From: Pseudokineococcus lusitanus
GTDB taxonomy: Bacteria > Actinomycetota > Actinomycetes > Actinomycetales > Quadrisphaeraceae
DNA length: 64,000 nucleotides
Assembly (NCBI RefSeq): GCF_003751265.1
Contig: NZ_RJKN01000005.1
Location: 124,001 to 188,000 of the forward strand
Direction: 5' to 3'
The notes below the pieces were generated by a model. That model saw only the letters and a program-made list of their open reading frames with translations. It made no database searches and had not been told where the DNA came from. This document shows, in pieces, positions 57,522 to 64,000 of the stretch. The translations under genes and the position numbers were made by a program. Every line of letters starts with the position of its first letter. Within the stretch, counting starts at the first letter, position 1.

Positions 57522-57902
57522 GTGCCGACAGGCAAGGTGAAGTGGTACGACGCCGGACGCGGGTTCGGCTTCGTGGCCTCCGACGAGGGCGACGAGGTCT
57601 TCCTCCACGCCTCCGCGCTGCCCGCGGGCACCACGGTGTCCCCGGGGGCGCGCGTGGAGTTCGGCGTCGCCGACGGCCGCCGCGGCAAGCAGGCCCTGTC
57701 CGTGCGGGTGCTGCAGGCCCCGCCGTCGATGGCGGCCGCCGCCCGCAAGCCCGCGGAGGACATGGGCGTCGTCGTCGAGGACCTCATCCGGCTCCTCGAC
57801 GGGGTGTCCACCCAGCTCCGCCGGGGCCGCTACCCGGAGCGCTCGGCGACCCGCAAGGTCGCCACCGTGCTGCGGGCCGTCGCCGACGACCTGGAGGGCT
57901 GA
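57522..57902 (+). CDS. Cold-shock-domain protein with C-terminal extension
   Basis: The 126-residue protein has a cold-shock domain at residues 1-65 (VPTGKVKWYDAGRGFGFVASDEG, RNP1 FGFVAS, RNP2 VFLHASAL), then a 60-residue extension (VVEDLIRLLDGVSTQLRRGRYP) absent from short Csp proteins. This long form matches mycobacterial CspB-type proteins. The GTG at 57522 lacks a strong site but begins the conserved fold. It is followed 2 bp later by the DUF3027 gene, as a coupled operon. Confidence 0.93.
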   Translation: MPTGKVKWYDAGRGFGFVASDEGDEVFLHASALPAGTTVSPGARVEFGVADGRRGKQALSVRVLQAPPSMAAAARKPAEDMGVVVEDLIRLLDGVSTQLRRGRYPERSATRKVATVLRAVADDLEG

Positions 57903-57904
57903 CC

Positions 57905-58690
57905 GTGCCCGCCGCGACCCCGGTGCGCCGCCGCCGCGCCCCCGCCAGCGACGCCGTCCTGGCCGGTGCCGTGGAGGTCGCCCGGGCCGCCGCGCTCGAG
58001 GTCGCCGGCCGCGGGCCGCGCGGCGAGGAGCTCGTGGGCGAGCACCTCGGCGCCCGGGTCGAGGGCGAGCGGCTCATGAGCCACGACTTCGCCTGCACCG
58101 CACCCGGCTACCACGGGTGGACGTGGACCGTGACGGTCGCGCGGGCCCCCCGCGCCAAGGCCGTCACCGTCTGCGAGGCCGAGCTCATCGCGGGCGACGA
58201 GGCCGTCCTCGCGCCCGAGTGGCTGCCGTGGGCCGAGCGGATCCGGCCGGGCGACGTCGGCCCGGCCGACGTCCTGCCGCGGGTCGAGGACGACGAGCGC
58301 CTCGTGCCCGGCCTCGTCGCCACCGGCGAGGAGGACGAGGACCAGGTCGCCGAGCTCGTCCCCGGCGTCGGACGGGTCCGCGTCCTCTCGCGCGACGGCC
58401 GCCTCGACGCGGCCGAGCGCTGGTACACCGGCGAGCACGGCCCGCAGGCGGAGAGCGCCCGCGCCAGCGCCGCCGGGTGCGGCAGCTGCGGCTTCTACCT
58501 CCCGCTGCCCGGCGCCATGCGCCAGGTCTTCGGCGTCTGCGCCAACGCGTGGTCGCCCTCCGACGGCACGGTCGTCAGCGTCGACCACGGCTGCGGCGCC
58601 CACAGCGAGACGGACGTCGAGGTGCGGCGCGAGCTCGTGCCGGCGCCGGTCGTGGACGACCAGGTCCTCGACGTCGTCCCCGTCGCCTGA
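57905..58690 (+). CDS. DUF3027 protein with Cys-rich motif
   Basis: The 261-residue protein matches DUF3027: GYHGWTWTVTVARAPRAKAVTVCEAEL, WLPWAERIRPGDVGPADVLP. A cysteine cluster (GCGSCGFYLPLPG, FGVCANAWSP, HGCGAHSE) in the last third could bind zinc. The family is restricted to actinomycetes and its role is unknown. It starts 2 bp after the cold-shock-domain gene and overlaps the sacsin-like gene by 4 bp (CTGA), so the three are probably cotranslated. Confidence 0.88.
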   Translation: MPAATPVRRRRAPASDAVLAGAVEVARAAALEVAGRGPRGEELVGEHLGARVEGERLMSHDFACTAPGYHGWTWTVTVARAPRAKAVTVCEAELIAGDEAVLAPEWLPWAERIRPGDVGPADVLPRVEDDERLVPGLVATGEEDEDQVAELVPGVGRVRVLSRDGRLDAAERWYTGEHGPQAESARASAAGCGSCGFYLPLPGAMRQVFGVCANAWSPSDGTVVSVDHGCGAHSETDVEVRRELVPAPVVDDQVLDVVPVA

Positions 58691-61600
58691 GCGGCACCGC
58701 GCCGCCCGGCGCCGCGGCGGCCGGTGACCCCTTCGGCTGCGCCGGGCTGACGGCCCGGGCGCTCGCGGCGTGGGCCGCCGCGCCGGACCGGCTCCGCGAG
58801 GACGCCAACGCCGAGGAGGAGCTGGCGCGCGGCGGCTACCGCGACCGGGTGCTCGTCGAGCTGGCGCAGAACGCCGCCGACGCCGCCGTCCGCGGGGGCC
58901 TCGACGGCCGCGGCCGGCTGCTGCTCCGCCTCGTCGGCACCTCCGACGGGGCGGTGCTCCTCGCCGCGGGCGACGGCGCCCCGCTCGACGCCGCCGGGAC
59001 CCGAGCGCTCGCGGGGCTCCGCGCCTCGACGAAGCGCGTCGAGCCGGGGGAGGGCGTCGACCCGGTGCCCGAGGGCGTCGTCGGGCGCTTCGGCGTCGGC
59101 TTCACCGCGGTGCTCGCCGTCACCGACGCGCCGGCGCTCGTCACGGCCACGGGGGGCGTGGGCTTCGACCGCGCCCGGGTGGCTCCGCTGCTCGCCGACG
59201 CGGCGGCGGGCGACCCGACCGGCGCGCTGGCCGACGAGGTGCGTCGGCGCGCGGGCTCGCTGCCGGTGCTGCGCACCCCGGCCCCCGTGGACGCCGGCTC
59301 GGTCCCGGCGTCCGCCGACGTCCGGGCGCTGCTGGCCGACGGGTGGTCGACGGTCGTCGTCCTGCCGCTGCGGCCCGACGCCGTCGCGGCGGCGCGCCGG
59401 CAGCTCGACGACGTCGACGACCTCCTGCTCCTGTCGCTGCCGGCGCTGTCCGAGGTCCGCGTGGAGCGGCCGGACGTGCCGCCGCGGGTGGTCCGCGACG
59501 TCGCCGAGCGCTGGCACGTGCTGCGCCGCAGCGGGTCGCACGAGGCGGCGGCGCTGGCGGGACGTCCGGCCGAGGAGCAGGCGTCGCGGCGGTGGGCGCT
59601 CGCGTGGGCGCTGCCGCGGCGGGCGCCGGAGCCGGTGGACGCCTGGGCGGCGGCGCTGGGGGCCGTCGCCGGCGGTGCCGTGGCTGGGCCCGGCGTCGTC
59701 TTCGCGCCGACGCCGACCGACGAGCCGCTCCCGTGGGCCGCGGTGCTCGTCGCGACGCTGCCGCTCGAGCCGACGCGGCGGCACGTCGAGCCGGGGCCCG
59801 CGACGGACGCCGTCCTGCACGCGGCGGCGGCGGCGTACGCCGACCTGCTGGGGGAGAGGGCGGCCGACGACGCCGCCGGCCCCGCCGGCCCCGACGTCCT
59901 CGACCTCGTGCCGGTCGGTCCCGTGGGCGGGTGGCTCGACGCCGCCTTGCGCCGCGCCCTCGACGACGTCCTGCCCGACGTGCCGCTCCTGCGACCGGCC
60001 GGGGGGAGCCCGCTCCTCCTGGCGGGACGGCGGGCGCTGGCGCTCGAGGAGGGGGGCACGGAGCCGGACGCGGCGGCGCTCGGGGCCCTCGCCGTCGCCG
60101 AGCCGGCGCTCGTGGCGGCGCCCCGGCGGCACCGGGCCGCGCTGGAGACGCTCGGGGTCGGGCGGCTGCCGCTGGCCGACCTCGTCGACGGCTGGCCCCT
60201 CCCGCGGCCCGGCGACGACCTCGCGGACCCGCTCGGTGACGAGCCGTCCGGTGGCGCAGGCGGTCTCGCCGGGTGGCGGGCCCTCGCGGCGGCGCTGGCC
60301 CCGCTCGCGCTCGACCAGCGCGCCCGCGAGGCGCTCGCCGGGCTGCCGGTGCCGCTCGTGGGCGGGCGGTGGGTGCGGGGGTGCCGCGGCGCGCTGCTCG
60401 GCGGTCCGGCGGCCGACGCGCTCGTCGCGGCGCCCGACGACGGCGACGGGGCCCGGGACGCCGTGGCGACGCTGCTCGCCGAGCACGGGCTGCGGCTCGT
60501 CGACCCGGCCGCGGCCGACGACCCCGCGGCAGCGGCGCTCCTCGAACGGCTCGGCGCCGTGCCCGCGGGCGCGGCGGCCCTGCTCGACGACCCGGCGACG
60601 GGCGTCGCCGTCCGCGCCGTCGCGGACGCGCTCGTCGACGACGAGCTCGACGACCTCGTCGCCGGGCTCGCCGCGGGCGCGGACGCCGACGACGTCGTCG
60701 ACGCCCTGGCCGACGTGGTGCTCGGCTGGCTCGCGGCGGACGGCGACGACCGCGACCGGGACGCGGCGCCCGTCGGCGTCGTCCCCGGGCGCCGCTCGTG
60801 GCTGCTCGACCTGCCGCTGCGCGACGTCGACGACGAGCTCGCCCCCGCCGGCTCGCTCGTGCTGCCGGGGTCGCGGGCCGAGGAGGTGCTCGACCCGGAC
60901 GAGGTCGTCCCGGTCGCGGACGAGCTCGTCGCGCGGTGGTCGGCGGCGGTGCTCGTGGCGGCGGGCGTCACGGCGTCCGCGTCGGTCCTGCACTGGCCCG
61001 CCGTGGACCTCGACGACCCGCCCGAGGAGCTGGCGGACGCCGCGGGCTCCTGGCTCGACGACGTCGCCGACCGCACGGGCGAGGCCGGCGGGTGGGAGGT
61101 CGAGGAGGTGGCGCTCGTCCGCGACCTCGACCTCGTGCGCGGGGGAGGCGGTCGGGCCGACCGCGTCGTGGGGCAGGTCGCCGCGGCGCTCGACGCCCCG
61201 GCGGCCCGGGACGTCCTCACCGCGGAGGTGCGGCTGCGCGGCCCGGCGGGGGAGACCCTCGTCGTCCCGTCGCCGACGGCGTCGCTGCTGCGGCGGGCGG
61301 TCCTGGACGTCGACGCGGGACCCGTCGCGGCCGACGACGCCGACGTGCACCTCCGGGCGCTGCTCCCCCCGGCGGGCGGGCCGACCAGCCGGGGCGCGCT
61401 GCCGCCGGCGTGGGCTGCTGCCGCCGGCGTCGTCCGCGCCTGGTCCGAGCTCGACGCGCGGACGTGGCCGTCGCTGCTCCAGGGGTCGGCGGCGCTCGCC
61501 GTCCCGGGCGCCGGTGGCTCGGCGGAGGCGTGGCTGGTGGCGTGGCGCCACCTGGCCGCCTGGGCGGCGACGGCCCCGGACGTCGCGGACGCGCGGTGGA

Positions 61601-62157
61601 CGGGCGACCTCGTCGGCCTCGGCGACGGCGTGTCGACGCGGGACGGCCCGGGCGGCGCCGTGCTCGTCGACGACCCCTTCGCCGTCGCCCACCCCGCCTG
61701 CGCGACGTCGGTGGTCGTCCCGCGCGGGTCGGCCGCGACGGTGGCCGGGCTGCTGGGGCTGGAGACGGTCGCCGACCGGCTGGACCCGGACGCCGTCGAC
61801 CCGCACGTCGTGGTCGACGGCGGTCGCGAGGTCGACGTCCCCGCCGCCGTCCGCGCGGTCCTGCGCCTGGCCGGGGGAGCGGACGCCGGCACGGTGCGGC
61901 TCCGCCTGCACGACCGTCTCGTCGTCGCGGGGGAAGTCGTCGACGCGTGGGTGGTCGACGGCGACGGCCCCGAGCCCGCGGCACCGGTCGCGCACGGCAC
62001 CGACGCCCGCTCCGCCGGGCGAGCGCTGGCGTGGGCGGCCGGCGCCTGGGGAGCCCGCTCGGCCGTGGTCGAGCTCCTGGTCGAGGCCGGACTGCCGGCA
62101 GGGTCGAGGCCGGCGCCGGGATGGCGGGCGCTCGTCGACGCGGCCTTCGACGCCTGA
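58687..62157 (+). CDS. Sacsin/Hsp90-like ATPase-domain protein, probable CTG start
   Basis: The giant (about 1156-residue) protein has a GHKL ATPase domain at the N-terminus: N-box VELAQNAADA at about 58, the D-x-G loop in AAGDGAPLDAAG, and the Hsp90-like GRFGVGFTAVLAVTD at about 132. The rest is Ala/Val/Asp-rich without recognised domains. This architecture is the actinobacterial sacsin-N-terminal-like family, thought to be chaperone-like. The conserved start region (DPFGCAGLTARALAAWAAAPDRLREDANAEE) has no ATG or GTG before it in frame downstream of DUF3027; a CTG at 58687 overlapping the DUF3027 stop (CTGA) is the likely start. Confidence 0.8.
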   Translation: MSGTAPPGAAAAGDPFGCAGLTARALAAWAAAPDRLREDANAEEELARGGYRDRVLVELAQNAADAAVRGGLDGRGRLLLRLVGTSDGAVLLAAGDGAPLDAAGTRALAGLRASTKRVEPGEGVDPVPEGVVGRFGVGFTAVLAVTDAPALVTATGGVGFDRARVAPLLADAAAGDPTGALADEVRRRAGSLPVLRTPAPVDAGSVPASADVRALLADGWSTVVVLPLRPDAVAAARRQLDDVDDLLLLSLPALSEVRVERPDVPPRVVRDVAERWHVLRRSGSHEAAALAGRPAEEQASRRWALAWALPRRAPEPVDAWAAALGAVAGGAVAGPGVVFAPTPTDEPLPWAAVLVATLPLEPTRRHVEPGPATDAVLHAAAAAYADLLGERAADDAAGPAGPDVLDLVPVGPVGGWLDAALRRALDDVLPDVPLLRPAGGSPLLLAGRRALALEEGGTEPDAAALGALAVAEPALVAAPRRHRAALETLGVGRLPLADLVDGWPLPRPGDDLADPLGDEPSGGAGGLAGWRALAAALAPLALDQRAREALAGLPVPLVGGRWVRGCRGALLGGPAADALVAAPDDGDGARDAVATLLAEHGLRLVDPAAADDPAAAALLERLGAVPAGAAALLDDPATGVAVRAVADALVDDELDDLVAGLAAGADADDVVDALADVVLGWLAADGDDRDRDAAPVGVVPGRRSWLLDLPLRDVDDELAPAGSLVLPGSRAEEVLDPDEVVPVADELVARWSAAVLVAAGVTASASVLHWPAVDLDDPPEELADAAGSWLDDVADRTGEAGGWEVEEVALVRDLDLVRGGGGRADRVVGQVAAALDAPAARDVLTAEVRLRGPAGETLVVPSPTASLLRRAVLDVDAGPVAADDADVHLRALLPPAGGPTSRGALPPAWAAAAGVVRAWSELDARTWPSLLQGSAALAVPGAGGSAEAWLVAWRHLAAWAATAPDVADARWTGDLVGLGDGVSTRDGPGGAVLVDDPFAVAHPACATSVVVPRGSAATVAGLLGLETVADRLDPDAVDPHVVVDGGREVDVPAAVRAVLRLAGGADAGTVRLRLHDRLVVAGEVVDAWVVDGDGPEPAAPVAHGTDARSAGRALAWAAGAWGARSAVVELLVEAGLPAGSRPAPGWRALVDAAFDA

Positions 62158-62348
62158 CCAGCACGAGCCGAGGGGCACAGGGCCTCGCCGTACGAGGTCC
62201 TCTCATCAGGAACGTCACCGGACGGGTCTCTCGGGACAGGGCGTCGAAGCCCCCAGCGCCGCCTCGCCGGACGGCAGCAGCGTCCCGTACAGGGGTCGGC
62301 TGCTGTGACGGCTGGACGGGCTGAGGTCCTCGGCTTCTCGGTGATCGC

Positions 62349-62993
62349 TCAGCGCCGCCAGAGCAGGTGGTGAACCACTCCGCTGGGACTGGGGACGACG
62401 TCGTGGTGGTAGCGGTCGTCGAGCTCGTCGGGGGATGTCCAGAGCCTGGTACCTGAGCCGAGCTCGAGCGGGGCGACGGCGACGTGGAGGGTGTCGACGA
62501 GGTCGGCCTCGAGGAAGGCGCGGATGGTCTGCGCACCTCCGCCGAGGCGGACGTCGCGGCCCTGGGCGGCCTCTCGTGCGTGGTCGAGGACGTCCTCGAG
62601 GGGGCCGTCGACGAAGTGGAAGGTCGTGTCGGCGAGGGTGAAGGAGGGGCGGTGGTGGTGTGTGAGGACGAAGACCGGCGTGTGGAACGGCGGCTCGTCG
62701 CCCCACCAGCCGTGCCACTCGTGGTCGGTCCACGGTCCCCGGTGCGGGCTGAACTTGTGGGCCCCCATGATCTCGGCGCCGATGCCGTGGTGGAAGTCGC
62801 GGGCGAGGTGGTCGTCGAGCCCTCGCGTGCCGCCGGGGGTGGTGCGACCGGGAAAGCTGGCGGTGGGGAAGACCCAGGACAGCAACGAGCCCGGGTCAGC
62901 GTGGCCGAAGGGCCGGTCCAGGCTCTGGTCGTCACCTGCGCCGTAGCCGTCGGCGGAGACGGTGAAGTTCTGGACCTTCAGCAGCTGCGGCAT
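62349..62993 (-). CDS. DHFR/RibD-family reductase
   Basis: The 214-residue protein belongs to the RibD C-terminal/dihydrofolate-reductase-like family: VQNFTVSADGYGAGD at the start, IMGAHKF, PVFVLTHH, and the end pattern GRDVRLGGGAQTIRAFLEADLVDTLHVAVAP. It likely binds NADPH and reduces a small molecule; family members are rarely characterised. The ATG at 62993 has AGGAG 4 nt upstream. It stands alone, in a stretch of lower G+C than the rest of the window, which may reflect later acquisition. Confidence 0.88.
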   Translation of the reverse strand: MPQLLKVQNFTVSADGYGAGDDQSLDRPFGHADPGSLLSWVFPTASFPGRTTPGGTRGLDDHLARDFHHGIGAEIMGAHKFSPHRGPWTDHEWHGWWGDEPPFHTPVFVLTHHHRPSFTLADTTFHFVDGPLEDVLDHAREAAQGRDVRLGGGAQTIRAFLEADLVDTLHVAVAPLELGSGTRLWTSPDELDDRYHHDVVPSPSGVVHHLLWRR

Positions 62994-63168
62994 GACGCTC
63001 CTCGTGGTGGGTGCTGTGGAGACCGACGGCACTGCACGTACTCATCGCCCGGTCGCCTCCTCGATCGCCAAGGCGATGGACCGTTCGAGCGCCCCCGAGT
63101 GCGTCGGACGTCGATCGTCCTCGGGACGCTGACCAGATGGCGTCAGGCCAGCGGCGTCGCACGCCTGC

Positions 63169-63417
63169 TCAGCGAGGTGACGGGTCGGGCAGGGCGTAGC
63201 TCTCGCGGAGGAAGCGCGCGGTGAAGCGGTAGCCCTCGAGGTTGCCGAGAGTCTGCCCCTGGACGACGTGGCCATGGAGTCGCGCCTGCTCGTGCTCGGC
63301 CTCGAGGTAGGCAGCGCACCGCTCGGCATAGGTGATCAGCGACCCGATGACGTCCTGAGGGGCCGGCGGGGCCGTGGGGAAGCAGTCGTCCACGGCGCAT
63401 CGGTAGCAGGTGACCAC
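63169..63417 (-). CDS. Small Cys-containing ORF of unknown function
   Basis: The 82-residue candidate starts at GTG 63417 (VTCYRCAVDDC). It has three cysteines near the N-terminus and a helical, Tyr/Glu-rich remainder (ITYAERCAAYLEAEHEQ, NLEGYRFTARFLRESYALP). The amino-acid composition looks protein-like, while overlapping frames do not, but there is no ribosome-binding site or promoter box in view. No family is recognised. Confidence 0.45.
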   Translation of the reverse strand: MVTCYRCAVDDCFPTAPPAPQDVIGSLITYAERCAAYLEAEHEQARLHGHVVQGQTLGNLEGYRFTARFLRESYALPDPSPR

Positions 63418-63467
63418 CTGGGGTCGCCTGTGCCCCCCTCGCCCGCGGGGGTGCCACGCGGTGGTCG

Positions 63468-64000
63468 TCAGCGGATCGGCCTACCGGGCCGGCCGCGCCA
63501 CTCGACCTCGCCGTCGACGACGGCAGGGGTCGGGTTCATGCCGAGGCGGTGCGCCGTGACCGCTGAGGCGAGGTTGTCGGGGTGGACGTGCGCGACCAGG
63601 TCCGTCGTGCCTCTGTCGATCAACCACGCTGCGACGACCGACGCCGCCTCGACGGCCAGACGCTGCCCCTGATGACCGGTGGCGACGACCCAGGCCAGCT
63701 CGGCGCAGCGGGTGCCGTCAGCGGCCTGGCTGGTGGTCGCCTGGACGGTGCCGACGAGCCGACCGGAGCTGCGCTCCCGCAGCACCCAGTTCAGCCAGCC
63801 GTGCCGGCCGTCGGGGGAGTGGCCGCCGACCTGGCGGGCGTAGCGGTCCCGCAGCTCGTCAGGGCCGGCGGGGTGCCCACGGGTGTGGCGGTGCAGAACG
63901 GGGTCAGCAAGGGCGGTGGCTGCCTCGTCGGCGTGCTCGACGCGCAACGGCTCGAGGTCGAGCCGGGACGTCCTCAGCCCCGGCGTGGAGGGCCAGGTCG
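63468..64000 (-). CDS. GNAT-family acetyltransferase (partial at the right edge)
   Basis: The frame is open from the stop at 63468 to the right edge. The sequence (TPGLRTSRLDLEPLRVEHADEAAT, then AELAWVVATGHQGQRLAVEAASVVAAWL) shows RimJ/RimL-type GNAT features, with motif A as VVATGHQGQRLAVEA. The true start lies just beyond the window; the internal TTG at 63947 would cut the conserved RLDLEPL strand. It probably acetylates an amine or a protein N-terminus. Confidence 0.8.
   Translation of the reverse strand, partial: TWPSTPGLRTSRLDLEPLRVEHADEAATALADPVLHRHTRGHPAGPDELRDRYARQVGGHSPDGRHGWLNWVLRERSSGRLVGTVQATTSQAADGTRCAELAWVVATGHQGQRLAVEAASVVAAWLIDRGTTDLVAHVHPDNLASAVTAHRLGMNPTPAVVDGEVEWRGRPGRPIR

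Noticed and set aside
63042-63329. ORF of 95 codons overlapping the Cys-containing ORF
   Set aside because: Ser/Arg/Ala-rich with no protein-like core; the frame of 63169-63417 has better composition.

Overview
The window is chromosomal DNA of a very high-G+C actinomycete. Codons are strongly GC3-biased, GTG starts are very common, and many genes overlap by 4 bp in the form GTGA. The gene content fits this: F420-type luciferase-like oxidoreductase, WXG100 protein, DUF3263, DUF3027, DUF4031, fused MnhAB, bacterial XPB helicase, an RsiG-like protein and CIRCE-controlled groEL. Local gene neighbourhoods resemble mycobacterial ones (XPB/Rv0862c-like/moaE-moaD-moaA/cspB; mprAB-pepD; Rv0474-hbhA). 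A Kineosporiaceae- or Cellulomonadaceae-like organism is possible, but the sequence alone does not fix the genus. No tRNA, rRNA, CRISPR array, transposase or prophage gene was recognised.

Layout. 1-6.3 kb: end of a probable sensor gene and its LuxR-type response regulator, two paralogous lipoproteins flanking a membrane protein, then ygfZ, two small membrane proteins, a nitrobindin-like protein without the heme histidine and a membrane-anchored helical protein. 6.3-9.0 kb: a Gly/Asp-rich protein, an HbhA-like basic-tailed protein and an XRE regulator with a palindrome at its start. 9.0-9.55 kb: a gene-free, hairpin-rich stretch with a 41-bp-period palindromic array. 9.55-15.4 kb: RsiG-like protein with degenerate c-di-GMP motifs, a membrane GGDEF(degenerate)-EAL(intact) protein, an LLM oxidoreductase and a membrane protein with a kinase-like N-terminus. 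15.5-20.2 kb: moxR-DUF58-VWA-ThrE operon. 20.2-26.3 kb: six-gene Mrp (MnhAB-C-D-E-F-G) cation/proton antiporter operon.

26.5-34.2 kb: ung, DUF3263 and a small membrane protein, cold-shock protein, CIRCE-controlled groEL, a second 41-bp-period palindromic array, DUF4031, moaE, a GNAT, moaD and moaA. 34.2-38.9 kb: WXG100 protein, HtrA-type protease and its probable two-component system. 38.9-45.4 kb: a ROK repressor divergent from a 1507-residue secreted ThuA/sugar-dehydrogenase/PKD/CBM protein. 45.5-51.1 kb: XPB helicase, two envelope proteins and a large XPB-associated-domain protein. 51.2-57.3 kb: subtilisin-like protease, HAD phosphatase, and a two-gene operon (Asp/Glu racemase plus an ATP-grasp ligase resembling D-aspartate ligase). 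57.5-62.2 kb: cold-shock-domain protein, DUF3027 and a giant sacsin-like ATPase that appears to use a CTG start. 62.3-64 kb: a DHFR-family reductase, a small unknown ORF and a GNAT cut by the window end.

A recurring signal is a TAnnnT -10 box 6-8 nt before a start codon, seen at ten genes. It implies leaderless transcription and resolves two ambiguous starts. The most unusual structures are the two unrelated arrays that share an exact 41-bp period and a 16-bp palindromic core with compensatory changes.
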